Below are positions 24,421-31,982 of a stretch of 42,129 nt of DNA, piece by piece. Within the stretch, counting starts at the first letter, position 1, and every line of letters begins with the position of its first letter. The DNA is taken from contig CAYOMP010000009.1 of NCBI GenBank assembly GCA_964405075.1, forward strand, positions 1 to 42,129, in the 5' to 3' direction. The notes under the pieces were generated by a model. That model did not search any database. It was not told where the DNA came from and was given only the letters and a program-made list of their open reading frames with translations. A program made the translations under genes and the position numbers. This DNA is from CAYOMP01 sp964405075. GTDB taxonomy: Bacteria; Bacillota; Clostridia; Lachnospirales; Lachnospiraceae.

Positions 24421-25617
24421 ATGGTACAAGATATCATGAAGAATTTATTAAAAGAACGGCCAGTAGGTTCGAAGAATAACATGGATATTCTTTTATATTT
24501 GGAAAATATGATGGCAAAAATGGGCTATGAAATAGAGAAATTACCTTTTTCATGTACAACTTGGGAAACAGGAAAATCCTGCTTAACACTAAATGACAGA
24601 AAAATTGAAATCAAGGCAAGTCCCTTCTCGCAGCCCTTTGAGGGCGTTGGAAAATTGGTATTTGTAAAGAGTCTGGAAGAACTGGAAACGGTAGATTGCC
24701 AGGATTGCATTTTAATCGTTGGTGGTGAACTGGTGGAAACACCGTTACAACCCAAAGATTATCCCTTCTATTATCCTGATGAACACAAATATCTAATTGA
24801 ATTATTTGAGAAAAAACAACCTGCTGTAATCATTGCTGCTACAGGAAAACATGCTTTGTGCGGATTACAGCCATTCCCACTTTTTGAAGATGGTAATTTT
24901 TTGATTCCTTCTGCCTATGTATCGGAAGCGATGTTTGAAGAATTGCAATGCAATGGCAAAGAAGGTATGGCTAGGGTATCCATTAAAACAAAAAATGAAC
25001 AGCAAAACAGCTATCAGCTTGTGGCAAAGAAAAGTAACAAAAATAGTCATGGCAAAATAGTTGTATGTGCACATATGGATACGAAGTATCATACACAGGG
25101 AGCACTTGATAATGCAGTTGGGATTGCTGTGTTATTGGAGGTTGCCGCAAGGCTTGCAAGTTGTAATTGTGATATAGATATTGTTCCTTTTAATGGAGAA
25201 GAATACTATGAGGCCAGTGGTGAAGTTGAATATCTGAAGTATATTAGTTCTAGTCAGGATAAGGTTTCTTTGGTAATCAATATTGATTCGCCTTGCCATA
25301 TTGGTTCTAAAATTGCAGTATCATTATATAATTTTGATGATTCAGCAAAAGAGGGCGTTGACTGTTTGATGAAAACGCAAAAAGAAGTGATTTATGGTCC
25401 AGAATGGTATGCAGGTGATCATGCGGCTTTCGCATTTAGGGGAATTCCATGTATGGTATTGAGTTCATCCGATTTATTTGAAGGTGGGTTAGACAATACA
25501 CATACGATGCGAGATACACTGGAAACTGTTGACCTCAATCAGGTAGAAGTTGCGGCCTCTTTTATTAATCAGTATATAACTCATGCTTCACACAACATAC
25601 CAAATGAACTGCATTGA
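24421..25617 (+). CDS. M28 family zinc peptidase (aminopeptidase-like)
   Basis: A 398-residue protein of the M28 metallopeptidase family, with no signal peptide, so probably cytoplasmic. The zinc-binding residues are visible in order: His in VVCAHMDTKYHT (about 218), bridging Asp in GALDNAVGIAVLLE (about 230), catalytic and ligand Glu in FNGEEYYEASGE (about 260), Asp in NIDSP (about 289) and the last His in DNTHTMRDT (about 361). The first 200 residues include an inserted domain usual for the group. The ATG at 24421 is nine bases after AAAGGGGG; the longer frame has no such site. It converges with the hydrolase gene with one base between stop codons. Confidence 0.88.
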   Translation: MVQDIMKNLLKERPVGSKNNMDILLYLENMMAKMGYEIEKLPFSCTTWETGKSCLTLNDRKIEIKASPFSQPFEGVGKLVFVKSLEELETVDCQDCILIVGGELVETPLQPKDYPFYYPDEHKYLIELFEKKQPAVIIAATGKHALCGLQPFPLFEDGNFLIPSAYVSEAMFEELQCNGKEGMARVSIKTKNEQQNSYQLVAKKSNKNSHGKIVVCAHMDTKYHTQGALDNAVGIAVLLEVAARLASCNCDIDIVPFNGEEYYEASGEVEYLKYISSSQDKVSLVINIDSPCHIGSKIAVSLYNFDDSAKEGVDCLMKTQKEVIYGPEWYAGDHAAFAFRGIPCMVLSSSDLFEGGLDNTHTMRDTLETVDLNQVEVAASFINQYITHASHNIPNELH

Positions 25618-25618
25618 G

Positions 25619-26410
25619 TTACAGAGCTTGTAGAAATAGGTTTAATAGTTTGTTGACTTGCTCTGGTTTATCATCATTTGCATTGTGAGCTGCACCGTCA
25701 ATGATATAAAGAGGAAATCCCTCTTTTTGGTGCCACTTTTTGTTGTACGCCATGACTTTGCCTGTTTTATCGTGTTCACCCACCAACAGCCACAATGGGC
25801 ATTTGATGTTCATATCACTGATTTCGGAAATAAATCCGGCAAAGCCTATGTACATAAGCTTGCATAACTCGTCTTTTTTATAGTATTCCAACATATTCAG
25901 CATATTTTCTCTTGCATGCTGCGTGCTACCGCACATCTTTGCCATAGTGTTTCGTAGAATTCTGTCGGGAAAAAGTTGGAACATCCACTTCGTCTGACGT
26001 AACCAAAACAGGTCTGATGAGCTGTAATACGACGGATTATATGGGCAGGTTCCAATTGTAATAATTCCATCCACCATATCTGAGTATTTTTTGTAAAAGG
26101 ACTGCGACACAAACCCTCCCGCCGATTGTCCAATCAGCACCACGCGTTTTATACCTTCAGTATCAAAGATGTTTTTGAGTTCTTCGGCGGCATTATAATA
26201 TGAAAAATCTTTGTATGGGCGGGATTTTCCGTGTGCAGGTGCATCCCATACGATGATATTGTATTGTTTGGAAAACTCTTCAATTTGCTGGTCAAACAAG
26301 TGGTGGTTAGCCGTAAGTCCAGGGAGAAACACAAGAGTAAAAGGTGAATCCCTTTTCTCTGTCCAGTAATATGTTTTGCCACGCTCAGAAGATACGCTTT
26401 TCTCAATCAT
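25619..26410 (-). CDS. Alpha/beta hydrolase
   Basis: A 263-residue alpha/beta-hydrolase fold enzyme. Visible features are the oxyanion region FLPGLTANHHLFDQQ, the nucleophile elbow G-Q-S96-A-G-G, the acid in LLVGEHDKTG and the catalytic His in GAAHNAND. The set is that of small esterases, lipases and haloperoxidase-like enzymes; the substrate cannot be inferred. No signal peptide is present. On the minus strand the ATG at 26410 is preceded by TGGAGG at eight bases; a TTG five codons earlier overlaps that site. It is convergent with the M28 gene and divergent from the exonuclease gene. Confidence 0.88.
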   Translation of the reverse strand: MIEKSVSSERGKTYYWTEKRDSPFTLVFLPGLTANHHLFDQQIEEFSKQYNIIVWDAPAHGKSRPYKDFSYYNAAEELKNIFDTEGIKRVVLIGQSAGGFVSQSFYKKYSDMVDGIITIGTCPYNPSYYSSSDLFWLRQTKWMFQLFPDRILRNTMAKMCGSTQHARENMLNMLEYYKKDELCKLMYIGFAGFISEISDMNIKCPLWLLVGEHDKTGKVMAYNKKWHQKEGFPLYIIDGAAHNANDDKPEQVNKLLNLFLQAL

Positions 26411-26739
26411 GATTTTTTCCTCCAATTATTTAAATTTAATGCAAGGCACTGTGTCGTGCGTTAGTCTTGTTCAAGTTATCTAAGTTTTACATTTCTTTTT
26501 TAGTGTACCGGTTTCAACTTACATCATTAACATTTTTATGTGGTTCTTGGAATTTCCAAAAACTATAGCTATAGCATATATCCACTGACCGTTTTTGAGA
26601 AGACCCTATTTCATCTCTTATTTGATTTGAAAGTTCTTTCATAATAAAAAATTATCGACATCTGGCTCCATACACGTTATAATATAGTAGTTTAATAAGA
26701 AGATTTTTAGTGATTTACAAGAAGTTAGCAGGTGTAGTC
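26411..26739. other. Divergent intergenic region, hydrolase and exonuclease genes
   Basis: About 330 bp serve both genes. The exonuclease promoter is at 26655-26683. An 18-base motif (26553-26570) recurs with one change at 31771-31788, in another intergenic region. For the hydrolase on the minus strand I find a good ribosome binding site but no convincing promoter. Confidence 0.5.
26655..26683 (+). promoter_or_regulatory. Promoter of the exonuclease gene
   Basis: TCGACA (26655-26660, one mismatch to the -35 consensus), a 17-base spacer and a perfect TATAAT (26678-26683). Transcription would start near 26690, about 50 bases before the ATG. Confidence 0.78.
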
Positions 26740-27696
26740 ATGAATTATATAGTTTTGGATTTAGAGTGGAATCAATGTGCAGAAGGCAAAGAATTTGAGA
26801 ATAGTAAAATGCCTTTTGAAATTATTGAGATAGGTGCTGTTAAATTAGATGCTGAAAGGAATGAAGTATCCAGATTCAGTCAGATAATTAAGCCACAGGT
26901 ATACAAAGAAATCCACGAGAAAACACAAGAAATAATAAATATTAGTACACAGGAATTGGAAAAAGGTAAGGGGTTTGTGGAAACAATAACCTCTTTTTTT
27001 GACTGGTGTGGAAAAGATTACATTTTTTGCACATGGGGTGCAATGGACTTAACTGAATTGCAGAGGAATTTGACATATTATAATGTAAAACATGATTTTC
27101 TATTTCCTTTAAAATATTACAATGTTCAGAAGATGTTTAGTATGCAGTATGAAAAAAGTAATGAAATTAAGACACTGGAATATGCGGTGGAAAAGTTAGA
27201 AATAGAAAAAAGTGAGCAATTTCATTCAGCTGTATACGATGCATATTATACTAGTCTTGTTTTTAAAGAATTAAATCATCAACAATTGGCAAATAATTAT
27301 TCTATTGATTATTATAGATGTCCTAAAGAAAAAAAAGAAGAAATATATATTGATATCGGAAGAAGATTAAAATATATTTCCAGAGGATTTGAAAAGAAAG
27401 AAGACGTAATGTCTGATAAAACAGTTACCCGTATTAACTGTAATATTTGTAAAAAGGCATTAAAGAAAAAGATAAAGTGGTTCTCATCTAATTCCAAAAT
27501 ATATTACTGTGTTTGTAAATGTGAAGAGCATGGATTTGTTAGAGGCAAGATAAGAATAAAGAAAACGGATTTTGGTGAGTATTTTGCAATAAAAACCAGC
27601 AAATTGATTGATGAGAAAACTTATAAAGAGATTGTGAATACAAGAGATGAAATAAGAATAAAACGAAAATTGAAGAAAAAGCGTAATAAAGCATAA
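26740..27696 (+). CDS. DEDDh-type 3'-5' exonuclease
   Basis: A 318-residue protein. Residues 1-180 are an RNase T/DnaQ-type exonuclease domain with the DEDDh set: D and E in VLDLEWNQ, Asp in WGAMDLTELQ, and H-x4-D in FHSAVYDAYYT. Relatives act as RNA or DNA 3' exonucleases (KapD-like proteins). The carboxy-terminal part is Lys-rich and has two Cys pairs (NCNICKK; CVCKCEEHG), a probable zinc ribbon for nucleic-acid binding. The ATG at 26740 follows GCAGGTG; the frame extends ten codons upstream without support. It has its own promoter and terminator, so it is a single-gene unit. Confidence 0.85.
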   Translation: MNYIVLDLEWNQCAEGKEFENSKMPFEIIEIGAVKLDAERNEVSRFSQIIKPQVYKEIHEKTQEIINISTQELEKGKGFVETITSFFDWCGKDYIFCTWGAMDLTELQRNLTYYNVKHDFLFPLKYYNVQKMFSMQYEKSNEIKTLEYAVEKLEIEKSEQFHSAVYDAYYTSLVFKELNHQQLANNYSIDYYRCPKEKKEEIYIDIGRRLKYISRGFEKKEDVMSDKTVTRINCNICKKALKKKIKWFSSNSKIYYCVCKCEEHGFVRGKIRIKKTDFGEYFAIKTSKLIDEKTYKEIVNTRDEIRIKRKLKKKRNKA

Positions 27697-27700
27697 AAAT

Positions 27701-27755
27701 ACCGAAGTTATGGTTTATATTCTTAAATAAATAAGCCTTTAACTTCGGTTTTCTT
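27701..27755 (+). terminator. Rho-independent terminator after the exonuclease gene
   Basis: The arms ACCGAAGTTA and TAACTTCGGT (10 bp) enclose a partly paired 29-base loop and are followed by TTTTC. It begins 4 bp after the stop codon. Confidence 0.82.
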
Positions 27756-27762
27756 ATGATTT

Positions 27763-27829
27763 ACGAGATGAAACGAGGCGAATAATCTAATTGTAAGATT
27801 TTTCAACGAGCGTCGTGATAACTTGTAAC
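27763..27829 (+). repeat. Post-terminator motif, copy B (diverged)
   Basis: A weak match to the motif (AAACGAGGCG at 27771-27780) is followed, after exactly 20 bases, by a block TTTC..GAGCG.CG that aligns with the 31651-31680 block. The spacing is identical to the 31.6 kb copy. It again lies immediately after a terminator. Confidence 0.5.
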
Positions 27830-27862
27830 ATTAGTAATAATGTAAATGTGCAAGGGGAGTGT

Positions 27863-29356
27863 TTATAAATCTAAATCAAAATCATCAAATTTTCTACTGT
27901 CTTTTCTATGTTTTCGAATGCGTCTGCGTTTTAAAATGTGATGGTTTCTAAAAAGATATAAAGCTCCAATTATTAGTAGTATTACAACAATAGCAACAAC
28001 AATTCCTATTACAATTTTTATAATTATACTCTTATGATTACTTCCTTCCTTTTCCTCAGGAGTGATATTTTCTTCGGAAGTGGTAGAAGTTCTTTCTTTA
28101 AATTCATATTCATCAACAATAGTATTAGTTATATTAATTGTTGTTGAACCTATTTCTTTATCGCCGTAGCTGTAGGTCAAATTAGCAATAGTTCCATCTG
28201 ATGTATTGTCATAGGCAATTGTTGAAGTAGTATCCGAAAATGATGCAGTATTAGGTAATACAATAACACCATTAGGATTTATACTTATTAGATTATCTGT
28301 GTTACTAAATATTCTACTGTCTGTATCAAAGAAACTATTATTCTCTATGTTGTATGAAGATTCATTTTCAGAAATATTTAAAATCTGGAAGTTTTCAAAA
28401 CCCCAATCAAAAAGTGTTGCAGTATCTGTATAATGATCGGGAGAATCAGCCTTCATAACTACACAAATTAGTTCTAAATCCCCTCTTTTAGCAAAGGTAA
28501 CTAAGGTACTTTTGGCAACTGTTGTATAGCCTGTTTTTCCACCCATCCAGCCTTCATATGGATATTCTTTAATAGGTGACATTTTATGGTGATTAACTAA
28601 ATATCTGGTTTCAGGTTGAATATTGGTTGGTGGAATAGTATATCTTGGTGTTGAAGTAATTGTTCTAAAGGTTTCGTTTTGTAAAGCGGCACGACTAATC
28701 AATGCTAAATCGTAGGCTGATGTGTAATGAGTTTCATCTGGTAGTCCGTTGGCATTGGAAAAATGTGTATTCTGGCAACCTAAGGAACTGGCTTTTTCAT
28801 TCATAAGATTGGCAAATTCCTCTATTGAACCAGAAACCTGTTCGGCGATACCATTAGATACTTCGTTAGCACTTTCTAACATAATTCCATATAAACACTG
28901 TTCAACAGTTAATTGCTCATCAACATCAATTCCAATGTGGCTACTATTTCTCTCAATTGAAAAGACTGCGTTAGCTGAAAATGTAACAACTTCATCCAAA
29001 GACAAATTTTCAAGTGCTAATAATACAGTCATTATTTTTGTAGTACTGGCAGGATATAATTCTTCGTGAGAATTCTTTTCGTAAAGAATCGTACCGGTAT
29101 TGGCATCCATTAAAATAGCTGATTCAGAAGCAACAGATGGACCTTCTGGCCAATATGCATCTTCTTGGCTGGCGTTAACTGTAGTAAAATTAGAAAACGC
29201 AATGATTACAGCCAAAGAAAAGCTAAAAGCTTTCTTTAAAAAAGTTCTTGCAGGTGTATGATTTGAAAAATTTTGTTTTCTATCTGAATAGTGTTTAACT
29301 GAAATCGTTCTATTAATATTGTTTTTAAATAAATTGTTTATATTAAAAAGTTTCAT
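27863..29356 (-). CDS. D-alanyl-D-alanine carboxypeptidase (PBP5/DacF-like)
   Basis: A 497-residue serine-type D,D-carboxypeptidase that trims peptidoglycan stem peptides. A long basic stretch of about 40 residues precedes the hydrophobic export signal (about 43-58, ending near VNASQ). Active-site motifs are S104-T-T-K107, S162-A-N164 and K274-T-G276. A Ser/Thr-rich region leads to a carboxy-terminal membrane segment at about 448-472 and a basic tail with HILKRRRIRKHRKDSRK, so it is anchored at both or one end. The start has AAGGAG upstream on the minus strand. It stands alone, facing away from the GntR operon. The long pre-signal stretch is unusual. Confidence 0.92.
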   Translation of the reverse strand: MKLFNINNLFKNNINRTISVKHYSDRKQNFSNHTPARTFLKKAFSFSLAVIIAFSNFTTVNASQEDAYWPEGPSVASESAILMDANTGTILYEKNSHEELYPASTTKIMTVLLALENLSLDEVVTFSANAVFSIERNSSHIGIDVDEQLTVEQCLYGIMLESANEVSNGIAEQVSGSIEEFANLMNEKASSLGCQNTHFSNANGLPDETHYTSAYDLALISRAALQNETFRTITSTPRYTIPPTNIQPETRYLVNHHKMSPIKEYPYEGWMGGKTGYTTVAKSTLVTFAKRGDLELICVVMKADSPDHYTDTATLFDWGFENFQILNISENESSYNIENNSFFDTDSRIFSNTDNLISINPNGVIVLPNTASFSDTTSTIAYDNTSDGTIANLTYSYGDKEIGSTTINITNTIVDEYEFKERTSTTSEENITPEEKEGSNHKSIIIKIVIGIVVAIVVILLIIGALYLFRNHHILKRRRIRKHRKDSRKFDDFDLDL

Positions 29357-29660
29357 TAAAAATCTCCTTAAAATTCTTTCCCCAATTAGTATCGAATTAC
29401 AAAAACTATATTTTAAGAAAGTATAGTCAAATATTATAATAAAAAATCATTTATGACTGTTTAAAATAAATAAACTAAAGTCTGTAATCCGCTATTAATT
29501 ATATTGTATTTATGGGGCTTTAGCAAGATAAATAGAAAAAATAAGTTTGCATTTACATATATAAAAGTAGAATAAGGTATTGACAAAATGTTATGATTGT
29601 ATATAATGAATATATACAATCATAGTATATATATACAATTATGAAATGAAGGTGAAGAAG
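29357..29660. other. Divergent intergenic region, carboxypeptidase and GntR genes
   Basis: About 300 AT-rich bases. The GntR promoter and operator occupy 29580-29638. The carboxypeptidase promoter must lie here on the minus strand; only its AAGGAG binding site is clear. Nothing else is recognised. Confidence 0.5.
29580..29621 (+). promoter_or_regulatory. GntR/ABC operon promoter with overlapping palindromic operator
   Basis: TTGACA (29580-29585), a 16-base spacer and TATAAT (29602-29607) make a strong promoter. A perfect palindrome with 11-bp arms (GATTGTATATA, spacer ATGAA, TATATACAATC; 29595-29621) covers the -10 box. A second symmetric element GTATATATATAC lies at 29625-29636. This is the layout of an autorepressed YtrA-type GntR operon. 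Confidence 0.8.
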
Positions 29661-30032
29661 TTGAACATTATTTTGAGTAATTCTAGCGGGCAGCCTATAT
29701 ACGAGCAGATTACTAATCAAATAAAAGGCAAGATAATAGCAGGTGAACTAAAGGAGGGGGACGCTCTTCCATCAATGCGAAATCTTGCGAAGGAGTTAAG
29801 GATAAGTGTTATAACTACGAAACGTGCTTATGAAGATTTGGAAAGAGATGGATTTATAATATCCATTACTGGAAAAGGTAGTTTTGTAGCTGGAGAAAAC
29901 AAGGAATTAATTCAGGAAGAGAATTTGCGAAAGATAGAAAATCATTTATCTGATGCAGTTAATCAGGCAAAGATGTCCAATATTTCATTAGAGCAGTTAA
30001 AGGAAATGCTCGATATTTTGTATGAGGTGTAA
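29661..30032 (+). CDS. GntR family regulator, YtrA subfamily
   Basis: A 123-residue repressor of the YtrA type: a winged helix-turn-helix (PIYEQITNQIKGKIIAGELK, LPSMRNLAKELRISVITTKR, DGFIISITGKGSFVA) and a short helical tail for dimerisation, without a large effector domain. Members usually repress the ABC transporter gene behind them and respond to cell-envelope stress or antibiotics. I prefer the TTG start at 29661, six bases after AAGGTG and matching the common family start NIILSNSSGQPIYEQI; an ATG at 29646 has no binding site. The palindrome at 29595-29621 is its probable operator. Confidence 0.9.
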   Translation: MNIILSNSSGQPIYEQITNQIKGKIIAGELKEGDALPSMRNLAKELRISVITTKRAYEDLERDGFIISITGKGSFVAGENKELIQEENLRKIENHLSDAVNQAKMSNISLEQLKEMLDILYEV

Positions 30033-30054
30033 GTGAAAGGATTAGGTGTTTTAT

Positions 30055-30945
30055 ATGACAGAAAATGTATATGAAAACATATTAGAAATCAATAACGTAA
30101 CAAAAAAATACGATAATTTTACATTAGATAATGTAAATATAAAGGTGCCAAAGGGATGCATTATGGGATATATCGGAGCTAATGGTGCCGGAAAAACTAC
30201 TACGATTAAATTAACACTGAATGCTATAAAGAAAGATGCCGGGAATATAAAGATATTCGGTAAAGATGTGGATAAGTTTGATAAGGAAATTAAGGAAGAT
30301 ATAGGAGTTGTATTTGATGATTGTCACTTTTCCGACTATATAAATGCTAAAGATGTGGAAAAGATAATGAAAAATATCTATAAAAGGTGGAATACTTCAT
30401 TATTTTTTGAATATCTTGATAAATTTGGTATAGATAAAAAGAAAAAGATTAAAGAATATTCAAAAGGTATGAAAATGAAATTGTCTATTGCAGCAGCATT
30501 GGCACATGAACCTAAATTTCTTATATTAGATGAGGCAACCAGTGGATTGGATCCGGTTATTAGAGATGAAGTTTTGGATATTTTTATGGAATTTATTCAG
30601 GATGAAGAAAGAAGCGTATTTATTTCCTCTCACATATTAAGCGATTTGGAAAAGGTATGTGATTATATTACATTCATAGATAAAGGAAGAATAATCTTCT
30701 CGGAAGAAAAAGATTTGGTAATGGAAAAATACGGCATATTAAAATGTAGTGAAGAAGAATATAAAAACATTGATAAATCACTGATTCTTGGAACACGAGT
30801 TGGAGAATTCTGTGTAGAGGCCTTAATTGAGAAGAGTAATGTAGGAAAAATAAATCTAAAAGGCACGTATGCACAGGAAAATCTCGTGGTGGATAATGCT
30901 AATCTGGAAGATATTATGTTATTTTTCAAAAAGGGGGTAAAATAA
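30055..30945 (+). CDS. ABC transporter ATP-binding protein
   Basis: A 296-residue ATPase of the ABC-2 type. Walker A is GANGAGKTT, the Q-loop region is weak (GVVFDDCHFSDYI), the signature reads YSKGMKMKLSIAAALAHEPK, Walker B is FLILDEATSGLDP, and the switch His is in SSHILSDLEKV. The ATG at 30055 is chosen because AGGTG lies six bases upstream. The permease gene starts at the base after its stop, and the GntR gene is 22 bp upstream, so the three form one operon. The exported substrate is unknown. Confidence 0.93.
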   Translation: MTENVYENILEINNVTKKYDNFTLDNVNIKVPKGCIMGYIGANGAGKTTTIKLTLNAIKKDAGNIKIFGKDVDKFDKEIKEDIGVVFDDCHFSDYINAKDVEKIMKNIYKRWNTSLFFEYLDKFGIDKKKKIKEYSKGMKMKLSIAAALAHEPKFLILDEATSGLDPVIRDEVLDIFMEFIQDEERSVFISSHILSDLEKVCDYITFIDKGRIIFSEEKDLVMEKYGILKCSEEEYKNIDKSLILGTRVGEFCVEALIEKSNVGKINLKGTYAQENLVVDNANLEDIMLFFKKGVK

Positions 30946-31563
30946 ATGAAAGGTCTAATTTATAAAGATTTATGTAACCTGAAAAGTATATATAAAATAG
31001 TATTAATTTTGTTAGCGTTTTATGGGATTTTAGGATTTCAGTCAGAAGAATCATTGCAAATGGGAACAGGGTTTATTACAACATTTATAGTTGTATTACC
31101 AATATCTGTATTTTCATATGACGAACATTGTAAGTGGGATTTGTACGCAACAGCCTTACCTATGAAGAAACGGGATATGGTATTGGAAAAATATTTTTTA
31201 GGAATATCTTTCATAGCAGTGTGTGTGCTAATAAACATGGGTATGAGTTTCATTTTTGGTAGTGGGAAAATGGAAGTTATGTATATATCTGTAGTACTGT
31301 GTATACTTGCTTTATTTATGCAGATTATATCATTTCCAATAATGTTTAAGTTTGGCTCTGAAAAGAGCAGATATGCATCAATATTGGTAATGCTGATTCC
31401 GGTCATATTGATTATGATGTTTGAAGAATATTTACCACCTCTTGATAATGTTTTGAAATTTATAGTAGAAGATGGTGTAGTATTTGTTGTTGGTGGAACA
31501 CTTATTTTATACATTTTATCACTATTACTATCAATAAAAATATACGAAAATAAAGAGTTGTAA
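30946..31563 (+). CDS. ABC-2 type transporter permease
   Basis: A 205-residue membrane protein with six hydrophobic segments, beginning MKGLIYKDLCNLKSIYKIVL, the usual start of ABC-2 permeases in GntR/ABC operons; DLYATALPMKKRDMVLEKYF is the typical cytoplasmic loop. The start directly abuts the ATPase stop codon, with AAGGGGG inside the end of the ATPase gene, so translation is coupled. It pairs with the ATPase to form an exporter, and a strong terminator follows. Confidence 0.88.
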   Translation: MKGLIYKDLCNLKSIYKIVLILLAFYGILGFQSEESLQMGTGFITTFIVVLPISVFSYDEHCKWDLYATALPMKKRDMVLEKYFLGISFIAVCVLINMGMSFIFGSGKMEVMYISVVLCILALFMQIISFPIMFKFGSEKSRYASILVMLIPVILIMMFEEYLPPLDNVLKFIVEDGVVFVVGGTLILYILSLLLSIKIYENKEL

Positions 31564-31571
31564 AAATTTAA

Positions 31572-31613
31572 AAATAAAGTGCAGATGTTGGGGAAATATC
31601 TGCACTTTATTTT
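31572..31613 (+). terminator. Rho-independent terminator of the GntR/ABC operon
   Basis: A perfect 15-bp stem AAATAAAGTGCAGAT (31572-31586) with its complement (31598-31612), an 11-base loop and a T-rich right edge. It begins 8 bp after the permease stop. Confidence 0.9.
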
Positions 31614-31710
31614 ATGCGAGCAACGAGGAGAAAATTATGTTTACATAGTTTTTCGATGAGCGCCGCGAAACTATCGAAACTAGCAAAGCGTGTTTCTCAT
31701 AATTCATACA
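31611..31710 (+). repeat. Post-terminator motif, copy C (fullest copy, folds as a hairpin)
   Basis: It contains the 20-base motif (31619-31638) shared with 10469-10488 and a second block (31651-31680) shared with 27801-27829. Internal inverted pairs (AATTATG with CATAATT; TAGTTT..CGAT with ATCGAAACTA) let the whole unit fold as one long hairpin. No reading frame is present. It may be a small dispersed element or a structured 3' RNA. In the rest of the gap to 31982, only the promoter at 31889 and a short motif at 31771-31788 stand out. Confidence 0.6.
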
Positions 31711-31888
31711 AAGAAAATTCACTTATGGATAAATAATGCTCTAATTCAACAATATATGCCATAATCAAATTTTCCAAAGACTATAGCTTGTGATTAAATT
31801 ATACCATTTATGCTAATTGTTAGACAGTCAGATGCACGGCTGTGTCCACGAGGGTCAGAGGTATTAAGAGAAGATAACCAGTAAAGTA

Positions 31889-31918
31889 TTGTAATTTTCC
31901 AAAAATCTTTGATATAAT
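31889..31918 (+). promoter_or_regulatory. Promoter of the hybrid kinase gene
   Basis: TTGTAA (31889-31894), an 18-base spacer and a perfect TATAAT (31913-31918). The leader would be about 55 bases long, ending in AGGGGGGG before the ATG at 31983. Confidence 0.7.
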
Positions 31919-31982
31919 GTGGTTGATTTATATGAAATTACAACATACGTGATATATGGACGAATCTAGGGGGGGAATTGTC

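Noticed and set aside
31800..31880. Possible riboswitch before the 7TM hybrid kinase
   Set aside because: The GC-richer segment with short complementary pieces lies upstream of the mapped promoter (31889-31918), so it would not be in the leader; it matches no riboswitch I know.
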